Counted from the stretch's first letter, positions 8,087-16,904 are shown. The stretch is 64,000 nt of DNA from Mycobacterium sp. 852002-51961_SCH5331710 (GCF_001665535.1 NZ_LZSQ01000113.1:62001-126000), one strand, 5' to 3'. Notes: generated by a model from the letters alone, not told the origin. Translations and numbers: made by a program.

Positions 8087-9040
8087 GTGGGCACACCGCG
8101 ACGGACGACCACCATCGCGTTTGCGGCCGCGGCCACCATCGGGTCCGCTTACGTCGGTGCGCGCAACCTGCTGATCGGGCAGGCCGATCAGGCGCGACGC
8201 GTCATCCCGCAGGCGTGGGACATCCCGCCGCGGGCCGACGGCGTGTACTCCCCCGGCGGCGGTTCCGTCGAGCGGTGGCATCGTGACGTGCCGTTCGACC
8301 TGCATCTGATGGTGTTCGGCGACTCCACCGCCACCGGTTACGGCGCCACCACCGCCGAAGAGGTGCCCGGGGTCCTGCTTGCACGGGGACTGGCCGAGGT
8401 CTCCGGGAAGCGGATCCGGCTGAGCACCAAGGCGATCGTCGGGGCGACGTCGAAGGGACTGGCCGGCCAAATCGACGCGATGTTCGTGGCGGGGCCACCG
8501 CCCGATGCGGCCGCGATCATGATCGGCGCCAACGACATCACCCGGCCGAACGGCATCCGACCGTCGGCGCACCGGTTGGGAAAGGCAGTGCGGCGGTTAC
8601 GCGCCGCGGGCGCCGTCGTGGTGGTCGGGACGTGCCCCGACTTCGGCGTCATCACCGCGATACCGCAACCGCTGCGCGCGATCGCCCGCAGCCGCGGCCT
8701 GCGGCTGGCCCGCGCCCAGACGGCCGCCGTGCGGGCCGAGGGCGGCGTTCCCGTGCCCCTGGCCGATCTGCTGGCGCCGCACTTCCGGTCCACCCCCGAC
8801 GTGCTGTTCTCGCCGGACATGTTCCATCCGTCTGGCGCGGGATATGCGCTCGCCGCGCAGCAACTGCTGCCCGCGCTCTGTAATGCGTTGAGCGACTGGC
8901 TCGGTGGTGTGGCGCCGGAGTTGCCGTGGCGGACGCGCTCGGGCGAGGGCTTCGCGCTGCTGGCCCGGGTCGGCGGGCTGAGCAGGCTGTGGCGGCGCTC
9001 GACTGGGGTCCCCGCACCCATCGTGGCGTCCGCGAGCTAG
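8087..9040 (+). CDS. Exported or membrane-anchored SGNH/GDSL hydrolase
   Basis: Encodes 317 residues. An N-terminal hydrophobic stretch (TTIAFAAAATIGSAYVGA) suggests export or anchoring. The SGNH signatures are block I GDSTATGYG (Ser nucleophile), block III GANDI and block V with the catalytic pair in DMFHPSGAGY. It probably removes acyl groups from a cell-wall or lipid substrate; the substrate is unknown. The start is the GTG at 8087, immediately after a -10 box. fadA3 follows after 34 nt and may be co-transcribed. Confidence 0.87.
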   Translation: MGTPRRTTTIAFAAAATIGSAYVGARNLLIGQADQARRVIPQAWDIPPRADGVYSPGGGSVERWHRDVPFDLHLMVFGDSTATGYGATTAEEVPGVLLARGLAEVSGKRIRLSTKAIVGATSKGLAGQIDAMFVAGPPPDAAAIMIGANDITRPNGIRPSAHRLGKAVRRLRAAGAVVVVGTCPDFGVITAIPQPLRAIARSRGLRLARAQTAAVRAEGGVPVPLADLLAPHFRSTPDVLFSPDMFHPSGAGYALAAQQLLPALCNALSDWLGGVAPELPWRTRSGEGFALLARVGGLSRLWRRSTGVPAPIVASAS

Positions 9041-9074
9041 GTTCTCCTCATAGCCACCGATGCGAGGAGACACC

Positions 9075-10292
9075 ATGCCTGAAGCCGTCATTGTCGCGAC
9101 CGCGCGGTCGCCGATCGGCCGCGCCGCGAAAGGTTCACTTGTCGACATCCGGCCCGACGACCTGGCCGCGCAGATGGTGCGCGCGGTGCTGGACAAGGTG
9201 CCCGCGCTGGATCCGCGCGAGATCGACGACCTGATCATGGGCTGCGGGCAGCCCGCGGGCGAGGCCGGGTTCAACATCGGCAGGGCGGTCGCCGTCCAGC
9301 TCGGTTACGACTTCCTGCCCGGGACGACGGTGAACCGCTACTGCTCGTCGTCGCTGCAGACCACCCGGATGGCGTTCCACGCGATCAAGGCCGGCGAGGG
9401 ACATGCGTTCATTTCGGCTGGCGTGGAGACGGTTTCGCGTTTCCCGAAGGGTACGGCGGACGGTTGGCCGGACAGCAAGAACCCGTTGTTCGCCGACGCC
9501 ATGGCCCGCTCGGACCAGGCGGCCGCGGGCGCCGAGGAGTGGCACGACCCGCGTGAGGACGGCGTGCTGCCCGACGTGTACATCGCGATGGGCCAGACCG
9601 CGGAGAACGTCGCGCTGCACACCGGCATCAGCCGCGAGGATCAGGACCACTGGGGTGTCCGGTCGCAGAACCGCGCCGAGGAGGCCATCAAGAACGGCTT
9701 CTTCGAGCGCGAGATCGTCCCGGTGACGCTGCCCGACGGCACCGTGGTGTCCAAGGACGACGGTCCGCGCGCGGGCACCACCTACGAGAAGATCAGCCAA
9801 CTCAAGCCGGTGTTCCGGCCGAACGGCACCATCACCGCGGGCAACGCGTGCCCGTTGAACGACGGCGCCGCGGCGGTGGTGATCATGTCCGACACCAAGG
9901 CTCGCGAGCTGGGCCTCACGCCGCTGGCGCGTGTGGTCTCGACGGGCGTGAGCGGGTTGTCGCCGGAGATCATGGGACTGGGCCCGATCGAAGCGACGAA
10001 GAAGGCGCTCGCCAACGCCGGGATGTCGATCGGCGATATCGACCTCTACGAGATCAACGAGGCGTTCGCCGTCCAGGTGCTCGGCTCGGCGCGCGAACTC
10101 GGGATGGACGAGGACAAGCTCAACGTCTCGGGCGGCGCGATCGCGCTGGGCCATCCGTTCGGCATGACCGGCGCGCGGATCACCGCCACGCTGCTCAACA
10201 ACCTGACGACCTACGACAAGACGTTCGGCCTGGAGACGATGTGCGTCGGCGGCGGCCAGGGCATGGCGATGGTGCTCGAGCGGCTCTCCTAG
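9075..10292 (+). CDS. fadA3: Acetyl-CoA acyltransferase (thiolase)
   Basis: Encodes 405 residues. Thiolase catalyses thiolytic cleavage of 3-ketoacyl-CoA at the end of beta-oxidation, or the reverse condensation. Catalytic residues are visible: nucleophile Cys in NRYCSSSLQT, His in GGAIALGHPFGMTGAR, and the second Cys in ETMCVGGGQG. GAGGAG six nt before the ATG at 9075 fixes the start over the upstream ATG at 9060. From memory, position beside the SGNH hydrolase and the AbiEi/DUF559 gene fits mycobacterial fadA3. The 3' end is followed within 10 nt by a long palindrome that could act as terminator. Confidence 0.93.
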   Translation: MPEAVIVATARSPIGRAAKGSLVDIRPDDLAAQMVRAVLDKVPALDPREIDDLIMGCGQPAGEAGFNIGRAVAVQLGYDFLPGTTVNRYCSSSLQTTRMAFHAIKAGEGHAFISAGVETVSRFPKGTADGWPDSKNPLFADAMARSDQAAAGAEEWHDPREDGVLPDVYIAMGQTAENVALHTGISREDQDHWGVRSQNRAEEAIKNGFFEREIVPVTLPDGTVVSKDDGPRAGTTYEKISQLKPVFRPNGTITAGNACPLNDGAAAVVIMSDTKARELGLTPLARVVSTGVSGLSPEIMGLGPIEATKKALANAGMSIGDIDLYEINEAFAVQVLGSARELGMDEDKLNVSGGAIALGHPFGMTGARITATLLNNLTTYDKTFGLETMCVGGGQGMAMVLERLS

Positions 10293-10301
10293 CTCTTCGC
10301 G

Positions 10302-10360
10302 TTGACTCTGCGCTCACGGCGCTTATCCGTGCGAAAATCGCGCCGTGGACGCAGAGTCAA
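10302..10360. repeat. Long palindrome A flanking the AbiEi/DUF559 gene
   Basis: Left arm TTGACTCTGCG (10302-10312) is the exact complement of CGCAGAGTCAA (10350-10360). After one mismatch and one wobble the inner arms pair for eight more bases (CACGGCGC with GCGCCGTG), giving 21-nt arms around a 16-nt loop. It lies between fadA3 and the convergent AbiEi/DUF559 gene and contains that gene's TGA stop. A second copy in opposite orientation lies beyond the gene's 5' end. It could act as a two-way terminator, a recognition site, or both. Confidence 0.85.
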
Positions 10361-11238
10361 GGTGTAGCTGACCGTCCAGTCGCTCTGTTCCAGGCCCTCC
10401 GCAACCGCGCCAGTACGTCGACCGGATGGTGCCCCTTCGTCACGCGTATCACGTTCCAGCCCGAATCCTGTATGTATTCGGCGCGTTTGAGGTCGTAGGC
10501 GACACGGATCGGATCGTTCCAGTGCTGACCACCGTCGTACTCGAGCGCGAGACGGAGATCCTCCCACCCCATGTCGAGGTAGAACATCGTCCATCCATCC
10601 GGCCCAGCGACGGGTATTTGGGTACGCGGACGGGGGTAGCCGCCACGAATAACCAACAGCCGCAACCATGTTTCCTTCGGAGATTCCGCTCCGGCGTCCA
10701 TCAGTGCAAGTGCCCTCTCGAGACGACGCAGGCCGCGGGTGTGCCGGTGCGCTCGGGCGAGCTCTTCGACCGCGGACGTCTTGAACCTGGTGGCAGCAGC
10801 GAGTGCATCGAGGCGAGCGACCGCACTACTCAGCGAACCACGGCGGCCCAGGTCGAATGCTGTGCGCTCCGCAGTGGTGACGGGGATACCATCGACTCGC
10901 TCGAACTCGTTGGACAGCAACAGGTCGTGGCGAGTCACTACACCGCTCGGAGAACGCGCGTTACGCCAGATCAACTCGACAGGCACGTCGTCGTCGATCC
11001 ATTTCGCGCCCAGCATCGCCGATGCCGCTGCCCCGGCAATAACCGCTTCGCGGTGTGACCACAGCCAAGCGGCAACGGTGCGCTGCCGTAGGGTCGGCTC
11101 GATTTCTCTGTCCAAGTAGACATTCGGCATCAGCGGCCGGTAGTACCGGCGCAGCTGATACCGGTTCAGCACACCCTCTGCGAGCGCTTCCGTGCCGACG
11201 AACGGCAATCGTCGGAGCGCAGGCCTGCTATCCCCCAT
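10357..11238 (-). CDS. AbiEi-like plus DUF559 (Vsr-type nuclease fold) protein
   Basis: Encodes 293 residues from the ATG at 11238; a TTG at 11268 is the alternative and neither has a good ribosome site. The first ~170 residues look like the AbiEi antitoxin-type winged-helix region (RRYYRPLMPNVYL, GIPVTTAERTAFDLGR). The C-terminal third resembles DUF559/very-short-patch-repair endonucleases, with LALEYDGGQHW and GWNVIRVTKGH as the likely PD-(D/E)XK core. No AbiEii toxin is adjacent. A homologue sits at this locus in M. tuberculosis as I recall. Two inverted copies of a 55-59-nt palindrome flank it. Function unknown; nuclease activity is inferred. Confidence 0.8.
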   Translation of the reverse strand: MGDSRPALRRLPFVGTEALAEGVLNRYQLRRYYRPLMPNVYLDREIEPTLRQRTVAAWLWSHREAVIAGAAASAMLGAKWIDDDVPVELIWRNARSPSGVVTRHDLLLSNEFERVDGIPVTTAERTAFDLGRRGSLSSAVARLDALAAATRFKTSAVEELARAHRHTRGLRRLERALALMDAGAESPKETWLRLLVIRGGYPRPRTQIPVAGPDGWTMFYLDMGWEDLRLALEYDGGQHWNDPIRVAYDLKRAEYIQDSGWNVIRVTKGHHPVDVLARLRRAWNRATGRSATP

Positions 11239-11277
11239 GCCGCCAGCGTGCTGATCGCAACCGACCAATTGACATTC

Positions 11278-11330
11278 ACTTTGCGTTCATGGCGCGAAAT
11301 TGTGGATAAATCGCGCCATGGACGCAGAGT
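11278..11330. repeat. Long palindrome B flanking the AbiEi/DUF559 gene
   Basis: CATGGCGCGA (11288-11297) pairs perfectly with TCGCGCCATG (11311-11320) around a 13-nt loop. The arms continue outward ten more bases, 11278-11287 with 11321-11330, with only two G-T pairs. The right arm ends GGACGCAGAGT, as in palindrome A, and the reverse complement of A aligns with B along its length, including GATAA in the loop. So the two are copies of one element in inverted orientation, about 0.95 kb apart. Confidence 0.85.
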
Positions 11331-11340
11331 CGACGCGCGA

Positions 11341-11373
11341 AAAAGGCCCGGCACGTTTCGTGCCGGGCCTTTT
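11341..11373. terminator. Bidirectional rho-independent terminator
   Basis: An 11-bp perfect stem, GGCCCGGCACG (11345-11355) with CGTGCCGGGCC (11359-11369), has a 3-nt loop and is flanked by five A upstream and four T downstream. It works for the Bax-inhibitor gene ending at 11384 on the minus strand. Confidence 0.9.
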
Positions 11374-11383
11374 CGTGAGTCTG

Positions 11384-12238
11384 CTAGTCGCTGTTGAAGT
11401 ACGCCAGCAAGCGCAGGATCTCGATGTACAGCCAGACCAGCGTCACGGTCAGGCCGAGCGCGATGCCCCACGCCGCCTTCTCCGGCGCACCGGCGCGGAT
11501 CATCTGGTCGGCCGCGTCGAAGTCGATCAGGAAGCTGAACGCAGCCAGGCCGATGCAGATCAGCGAGAAGACGATGGCGAGCGGGCCGCCGCTGCGCAGG
11601 CCGAGGCCCTCACCGCCGCCGACACCGAACATCGCGAGCACCAGGTTGCCCAGCATCAACACGACGACGCCGAACAGGCTGGCCACGATGAAGCGGGTGA
11701 ACTTCGGCGTCACGCGGATCGCCCCGGTCTTGTAGACCACGAGCATGCCGGCGAACACGCCGATGGTGCCCAGAACGGCCTGGCTGATCAGCGCTCCGGC
11801 GCTGACGCCCGACACCATCAGGTTGGCCACCACGAACGAGAACGCACCCAGGAAAAGGCCCTCGAGCGCCGCGTAGCTCAACACGATGCCCGGGTTATCC
11901 TGCTTGCGTCCGAACGTCGCGATCAGCACCAGGACCAAGCCGCCGAGCGCGCCCACCAAGGTGAACGGCATGGCGAGGCCGATGTTCTGCGCGACCAGGA
12001 AGTACGAGACGACCGCGACGGCCGACAGCACGGCGAGCGTGACACCCGTCTTGGTGACGACGTCATCGATGGTCAGCGGCCGCGCAACACCCGCCTGCCG
12101 CTGCTCCGGGTACTGCGACACATAGGGGTCGGCGTGTACCGCCTGCGTACCGTAGCCGGCGGCCCCGGTACCGAATTGCGCATATCCGCCCTGCGTCCTT
12201 GGCAGGGTGCGAAATACGGGGTTGCTGGATTCCCGCAC
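11384..12238 (-). CDS. Bax inhibitor-1/YccA-like integral membrane protein
   Basis: Encodes 284 residues. A soluble N-terminus rich in Gly/Tyr (GGYAQFGTGAAGYGTQ) is followed by seven predicted hydrophobic helices, including VTLAVLSAVAVVSYFLVAQ and FIVASLFGVVVLMLGNLVLAMF. The family (UPF0005/DUF4203-like, Bax inhibitor) includes proton or calcium leak channels and proteins tied to protease control; the bacterial role is unclear. The GTG at 12238 (product beginning RESSNPVF) has AGAGGA eight nt upstream and is preferred over the ATG at 12271. It is divergent from echA9 and ends in a strong terminator. Confidence 0.85.
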   Translation of the reverse strand: MRESSNPVFRTLPRTQGGYAQFGTGAAGYGTQAVHADPYVSQYPEQRQAGVARPLTIDDVVTKTGVTLAVLSAVAVVSYFLVAQNIGLAMPFTLVGALGGLVLVLIATFGRKQDNPGIVLSYAALEGLFLGAFSFVVANLMVSGVSAGALISQAVLGTIGVFAGMLVVYKTGAIRVTPKFTRFIVASLFGVVVLMLGNLVLAMFGVGGGEGLGLRSGGPLAIVFSLICIGLAAFSFLIDFDAADQMIRAGAPEKAAWGIALGLTVTLVWLYIEILRLLAYFNSD

Positions 12239-12390
12239 CGTCGGTTCCTCTCGTGTGAAGTCGATCGTCAATCGGCGAACACACCGTCAACGATCCGTGT
12301 CCCTGGTTCGGTTCCCGGCAACGCCGTCGAACTTTCCCAGCTTGTTCCCAGGAAACCCTACCCAAAGCAATCGCAGGTCGGGCGACGTTC

Positions 12391-12396
12391 TACATT
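12391..12396 (+). promoter_or_regulatory. Leaderless -10 box of echA9
   Basis: TACATT (TANNNT) is 8 nt upstream of the GTG at 12405. No Shine-Dalgarno box precedes that GTG, so a leaderless mRNA is likely. Confidence 0.5.
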
Positions 12397-12404
12397 GCAT
12401 ACCC

Positions 12405-13451
12405 GTGGGCGAAAACGAGGATGTCCTAGTAACAGTTGACCGCGGCGTCGGCCTGATCACCCTCAACCGGCCCAAGGCCATCAACTCGCTGAACCACTCC
12501 ATGGTCGCGACCATGGCGCGCGTGCTCACCGACTGGGAGGGCGACGATGCCGTCACCGCCGTCGTGGTCGACGGCGCCGGCGAACGCGGCCTGTGCGCGG
12601 GCGGCGACATCGTCGCGCTCTACCACAGCGCGCGAGCCGAAGGCTCCGAGAAGGGCCGCGAAGCGCGAGCGTTCTGGTACGACGAATACCTGCTCAACGC
12701 ACAGATCGGCCGGTTCGCCAAACCGTATGTCGCCCTGATGGACGGCATCGTCATGGGCGGCGGCGTCGGGGTCAGCGCACACGGCAACGTTCGGGTGGTC
12801 ACCGACACCACCAAGATGGCGATGCCCGAGGTCGGCATCGGCTTCGTTCCCGACGTCGGGGGCCAACTGATTCTCTCGCGCGCCCCCGGCCGGCTCGGCT
12901 ATCACGCCGCGCTCACGGGTGCGAACTTCGACGGCGCCGACGCCATCGCGATGGGCTTCGCCGACCATTACGTCCCCCACGACAGGCTCGCCGATTTCAA
13001 GGCCGCGATCGTCGCGGACGGCATCGACGCCGCACTCGCCGCCCATGCCACCGAGCCACCGCCGAGCAACCTTGTGCGCCAACGCGAATGGATCGACGAG
13101 TGCTACGCGGGCGAATCCGCGCTCGACATCGTCGCCGCCCTGCGCGGCCGTGGCGACGCCGCCGCCGAGGCGGCCGACCTCATCGAGACCCGCTCACCCG
13201 TCTCGGTTTCCGTCACGCTGGAAGCCCTGCGCCGCGCCGCCGAGCTCGCCACACTCGAAGACGTGCTGCGGCAGGAGTACCGGACGTCGTGCGGGGCCCT
13301 GCGCTCCCACGACTTCGTCGAGGGCATCCGCGCCCAGGTCGTCGACAAGGACCGCAACCCGAAATGGTCGCCCGCCTCGCTGGCGGCGGTCACCACCGCC
13401 GACGTCGAGGAGTACTTCACGCCGGCCGATCGCGAACTGGAGTTCTCATGA
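12405..13451 (+). CDS. echA9: Enoyl-CoA hydratase/3-hydroxyisobutyryl-CoA hydrolase
   Basis: Encodes 348 residues, longer than simple crotonases because of a C-terminal ECH_2 extension typical of 3-hydroxyisobutyryl-CoA hydrolases of valine degradation. Oxyanion-hole and active-site motifs are AGGDIVALY, MDGIVMGGGVGVSAHG and PEVGIGFVPDVGG. It would hydrolyse a 3-hydroxyacyl-CoA, though hydratase activity cannot be ruled out. The GTG at 12405 follows a leaderless -10 box, excluding a longer N-terminus that would overlap the divergent gene. Its TGA overlaps the echA8 ATG (ATGA), so the two are translationally coupled. Confidence 0.87.
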   Translation: MGENEDVLVTVDRGVGLITLNRPKAINSLNHSMVATMARVLTDWEGDDAVTAVVVDGAGERGLCAGGDIVALYHSARAEGSEKGREARAFWYDEYLLNAQIGRFAKPYVALMDGIVMGGGVGVSAHGNVRVVTDTTKMAMPEVGIGFVPDVGGQLILSRAPGRLGYHAALTGANFDGADAIAMGFADHYVPHDRLADFKAAIVADGIDAALAAHATEPPPSNLVRQREWIDECYAGESALDIVAALRGRGDAAAEAADLIETRSPVSVSVTLEALRRAAELATLEDVLRQEYRTSCGALRSHDFVEGIRAQVVDKDRNPKWSPASLAAVTTADVEEYFTPADRELEFS

Positions 13452-14224
13452 CCGATTACGAGACCATTCTCGTCACGCGCGACGACCGCGTCGCGACCAT
13501 CACCCTGAACCGGCCCAAGGCGCTCAACGCGCTCAACAGCCAGGTGATGCACGAAGTCACCTCCGCCGCAGCCGAATTGGACAATGACCCGGCGATCGGC
13601 GCAATCATCATCACCGGCAACGAGAAGGCCTTCGCCGCCGGCGCGGACATCAAGGAGATGGCCAGCCTGTCGTTCGCCGACGTCTTCTCCAGCGACTTCT
13701 TCGCCGCCTGGGGCAAGTTCGCGGCCACCCGCACCCCGACGATCGCGGCCGTCGCCGGATACGCGCTCGGCGGCGGATGCGAATTGGCGATGATGTGCGA
13801 TCTGCTGATCGCCGCCGACACCGCCAAATTCGGCCAGCCCGAGATCAAACTCGGCGTGCTGCCCGGTATGGGCGGTTCGCAGCGGCTCACCCGCGCCATC
13901 GGTAAGGCCAAGGCGATGGACCTGATCCTCACCGGTCGCAACATGGACGCCGAGGAGGCCGAGCGGGCGGGCCTGGTGTCGCGGGTGGTGCCCGCCGACA
14001 CGCTGCTCGACGAGGCCAACGCCGTCGCCAAGACCATCGCCGGGATGTCGCTGTCGGCCTCGCGGATGGCGAAGGAGGCCGTCAACCGCGCCTTCGAATC
14101 CACGCTGGCCGAGGGACTTCTGTACGAGCGCCGGCTGTTCCACTCGGCGTTCGCGACCGAGGACCAGACCGAGGGCATGAACGCGTTCACCGAGAAACGC
14201 CCACCGAACTTCCGCCACCGTTAA
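13448..14224 (+). CDS. echA8: Enoyl-CoA hydratase
   Basis: Encodes 258 residues, standard crotonase size. It hydrates trans-2-enoyl-CoA to 3-hydroxyacyl-CoA in beta-oxidation. Motifs are AFAAGADIKEM and GYALGGGCELAMMCD, and the PEIKLGVLPGMGGSQRL region supplies the second active-site Glu. It overlaps the end of echA9 by ATGA. Codon use and GC3 are like its neighbours. Substrate chain length cannot be told from sequence. Confidence 0.93.
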   Translation: MTDYETILVTRDDRVATITLNRPKALNALNSQVMHEVTSAAAELDNDPAIGAIIITGNEKAFAAGADIKEMASLSFADVFSSDFFAAWGKFAATRTPTIAAVAGYALGGGCELAMMCDLLIAADTAKFGQPEIKLGVLPGMGGSQRLTRAIGKAKAMDLILTGRNMDAEEAERAGLVSRVVPADTLLDEANAVAKTIAGMSLSASRMAKEAVNRAFESTLAEGLLYERRLFHSAFATEDQTEGMNAFTEKRPPNFRHR

Positions 14225-14233
14225 TCTTCGGGG

Positions 14234-15952
14234 GTGACAGACGCCCGCGACGACACCACCGATACGACGGTCGACGAACCGCCGCGGGAGGAACAGGCCG
14301 ACAAGCCGAAAGACACCGCGTGGTGGGTGCGGCGCTACACCTTCACGGGCACCGCGCTCGGGCTGATCTTCATCTGGCTCTCGCTGACGCCGTCGTTGCT
14401 GCCCCGCGGGCCCTTGTTCCAGGGTCTTGTCAGCGGCGCCGCAGGCGCTTTCGGATACATGCTCGGCGTGTTCGTGGTGTGGCTGGTGCGCTACATGCTG
14501 TCCAGGGACACCACCCCGCCGGCACCGCGGCAGGCGTGGATCGCGCTGGCGGTCATCGGCGTCATCGGCCAGGTGTTGATGATCGTTTACTTCCACATCT
14601 GGCAGGACGAGGTGCGCGACCTCAACGGCGTAGCACGCATGGGCTTCTGGGAGCACCCGCTGACCGCGGTGCTGTCGATCGTGACGCTGTTCGTGCTCGT
14701 CGAGATCGGGCAGTTGATCGGCAAGCTCGTCCGGTTCCTGGTACGCCAGCTCGAACGCGTTGCGCCACCGAGGGTCTCGGCGGTAGTCGTCGTGGTACTG
14801 CTGCTCGCGCTCACGATCGCCCTGCTGAACGGCGTCGTCGTGCGCTTCGCGATGAGCACCATCAACCGCACGTTCGCCGCGGTCAACGACGAAACCGATC
14901 CCGACTTCCCCGCGCCCACTTCGCCGTTGCGCTCCGGCGGCCCCGGATCACTGGCCAGCTGGGAGTCGCTCGGCCACCAAGGCAGGGTGTTCGTGGCTGC
15001 GGGGCCGACGGTCGAGGAGTTGACGGCGTTCAACGGCCGGCCGGCCGTCGAGCCCATCCGCGCCTACGCCGGACTGCATTCCGCGGACGGCATCAAGGCC
15101 ACCGCCGAGTTGGCCGCCCGCGAACTCCAGCGCACCGGCGGGCTGGACCGTGACGTCGTCGCGGTGGCCACCACCACCGGCACTGGGTGGATCAACGAGG
15201 CCGAGGCCTCGGCGCTGGAATACATGTACAACGGCGACACCGCGATCGTGTCGATGCAGTATTCGTTCCTGCCGAGCTGGTTGTCGTTCCTCGTGGATAA
15301 GGAGAACGCGCGCCAGGCGGGCCAGGCGTTGTTCGAGGCCGTCGACGCGCTGATCCGCGAGATGCCAGAAGGACAGCGACCGCGCCTGGTCGTCTTCGGC
15401 GAGAGCCTCGGATCGTTCGGCGGCGAAGCGCCGTTCCTCGCGCTCAACAATCTCGTCGCCCGCACCGACGGCGCCCTGTTCAGCGGTCCGACGTTCAACA
15501 ACACGATCTGGACGCAGCTGACCCGCGACCGCGACCCCGGCTCGCCGATGTGGCTGCCGATCTACGACGACGGCGAGAATGTGCATTTCGCCGCGCGCGC
15601 CGAGAATCTGGCCCGCCCCGACGCACCGTGGGACAACCCGCGGGTGGTGTACCTGCAGCACGCCTCGGACCCGATCGCGTGGTTCAACCCGGATCTGCTG
15701 TTCGCCGAACCGGATTGGCTCAAGGAACCGCGTGGATACGACGTCTCCGGTCGGATGCAGTGGATCCCGGTGGTGACGTTCCTCCAGGTGTCGGCGGACA
15801 TGGCGGTGGCGGTCGACGTGCCCGACGGTCACGGTCACGTCTACGTCAAGGATGTGGCCAACGCGTGGGCGGCGATTCTGCAGCCGCCGGGATGGACTCC
15901 GGAGAAGACCGAGCGCCTCCGACCGCTGCTGTCGAACGACGAGAACGCTTAA
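14234..15952 (+). CDS. Polytopic membrane alpha/beta hydrolase (Abhydrolase_9 type)
   Basis: Encodes 572 residues. Residues 30-220 hold about five membrane helices (LGLIFIWLSLTPSLL, MLGVFVVWLVRYML, WIALAVIGVIGQVLMIVYF, LSIVTLFVLVEIGQLIG, VVVVLLLALTIALLNGVVV). The C-terminal half is a hydrolase domain with the nucleophile elbow in FGESLGSFG. This matches the actinobacterial two-part family (Abhydrolase_9_N plus Abhydrolase_9). A lipid or ester substrate at the membrane is inferred. It begins with GTG nine nt after echA8, so it probably ends the echA9-echA8 operon, and converges on the rhodanese gene with a few bases of overlap. Confidence 0.87.
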   Translation: MTDARDDTTDTTVDEPPREEQADKPKDTAWWVRRYTFTGTALGLIFIWLSLTPSLLPRGPLFQGLVSGAAGAFGYMLGVFVVWLVRYMLSRDTTPPAPRQAWIALAVIGVIGQVLMIVYFHIWQDEVRDLNGVARMGFWEHPLTAVLSIVTLFVLVEIGQLIGKLVRFLVRQLERVAPPRVSAVVVVVLLLALTIALLNGVVVRFAMSTINRTFAAVNDETDPDFPAPTSPLRSGGPGSLASWESLGHQGRVFVAAGPTVEELTAFNGRPAVEPIRAYAGLHSADGIKATAELAARELQRTGGLDRDVVAVATTTGTGWINEAEASALEYMYNGDTAIVSMQYSFLPSWLSFLVDKENARQAGQALFEAVDALIREMPEGQRPRLVVFGESLGSFGGEAPFLALNNLVARTDGALFSGPTFNNTIWTQLTRDRDPGSPMWLPIYDDGENVHFAARAENLARPDAPWDNPRVVYLQHASDPIAWFNPDLLFAEPDWLKEPRGYDVSGRMQWIPVVTFLQVSADMAVAVDVPDGHGHVYVKDVANAWAAILQPPGWTPEKTERLRPLLSNDENA

Positions 15953-16323
15953 GCCAGCACGGTCTTCAACGCGTGGTATCCGCCGATGACATCGGTCGCG
16001 CGGTGCAGCCCGAGGTCGAGCAGCGACGCCGCGGCCAGGCTCGAGGTGTAACCCTCCGAGCAGAGCACCACCCATTCGACGTCGTCGTCGACGGCCTGCG
16101 GCAACCGGGCGTCGCTGGTCGGATCGCAGCGCCACTCGAGCACATTGCGCTCGATCACCAGCGCTTGATCCACCTCACCCTCGCGGGCGCGCTGGGCCTG
16201 AGGCCGGATGTCGACCAGGATCGCGCCGCGGTCCAACGCCACGGGCACCTCGGATGCCGGCATCCGGCGCAGCCGGGCGCGGGCATCGTCCAGAATTCGG
16301 TCGATACGACTCGTCACGATCAT
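15949..16323 (-). CDS. Rhodanese-like sulfurtransferase domain protein
   Basis: Encodes 124 residues making a single rhodanese domain. The N-terminal strand ALDRGAILVDIRPQAQR (the DxR element) and the active-site loop VVLCSEGYTS with the persulfide-bearing Cys are intact. It may transfer sulfane sulfur derived from cysteine. Its ATG at 16323 overlaps the upstream cysteine dioxygenase TGA (ATGA), indicating translational coupling and a shared role in cysteine/sulfur catabolism. Confidence 0.87.
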   Translation of the reverse strand: MIVTSRIDRILDDARARLRRMPASEVPVALDRGAILVDIRPQAQRAREGEVDQALVIERNVLEWRCDPTSDARLPQAVDDDVEWVVLCSEGYTSSLAAASLLDLGLHRATDVIGGYHALKTVLA

Positions 16324-16865
16324 CCCTCCGGCGCGTCGGTCAACTCGGTCCGGTTGCGGCGCAACGTATTCCGATCTGTGACCTCGTAGTACGACATCGC
16401 GGTCAACGGCGGCGAGTAGGCGTGCACGCTCAACGTCGGCGTGATGGGGGCCGACGTGTCGCGATCGGGCGCCCACACCACGTCGTGCACCCATCCCAGC
16501 GGGAAGGCCGCCTGATCCCCGGCGCGCAGCCGACGATGCCGCAACGCCCCGCCGTCCCAACGGGTTTCCCGCAGCGCACCCGAAACTACGGTCAGCGCGC
16601 CGAGCGAGCCGCCATGGTCGTGCATCTCGGTCGACCGGTCGGGCACCCAGCTGATCAACCAAATGTCGAGCTCGTCATCGCCGTGAAGGCGCGTGAACCA
16701 CCGCTCGTCGCGGGGTGGGCCGCCGGCCGGCAGCAGGTGGTCGTAGCGGCCGCTGAGCACATTGTCGGCGCCACGGTCGGTGGCGAGCAGAAGATCGGGC
16801 AGACGCAGCCTGGTCGGCGCGGAGACTGCGGGGACGGCAGGGGGCAGGACTGCAGGGGAGACCAT
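16320..16865 (-). CDS. Cysteine dioxygenase (cupin)
   Basis: Encodes 181 residues. Cysteine dioxygenase oxidises L-cysteine to cysteine sulfinate using non-heme iron. The cupin metal site is visible: EMHDHGGSLGALTVVSGALRE gives two His of the first motif, and the third is likely in GWVHDVVW or SVHAYSPPL. GGAG lies 6 nt before the ATG. It heads a two-gene operon with the rhodanese and is preceded by a short Cys-Cys leader peptide (16905-16940), implying control by cysteine supply. Confidence 0.87.
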   Translation of the reverse strand: MVSPAVLPPAVPAVSAPTRLRLPDLLLATDRGADNVLSGRYDHLLPAGGPPRDERWFTRLHGDDELDIWLISWVPDRSTEMHDHGGSLGALTVVSGALRETRWDGGALRHRRLRAGDQAAFPLGWVHDVVWAPDRDTSAPITPTLSVHAYSPPLTAMSYYEVTDRNTLRRNRTELTDAPEG

Positions 16866-16904
16866 GAAAGCTCCAAGGAAACCGGAAACGGGCAGGGCGG
16901 GGCG

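Noticed and set aside
11384..12439. Long plus-strand frame rich in Gln, Asp and Arg opposite the Bax-inhibitor gene
   Set aside because: Antisense shadow of a protein with clear membrane helices; no start signal or domain.
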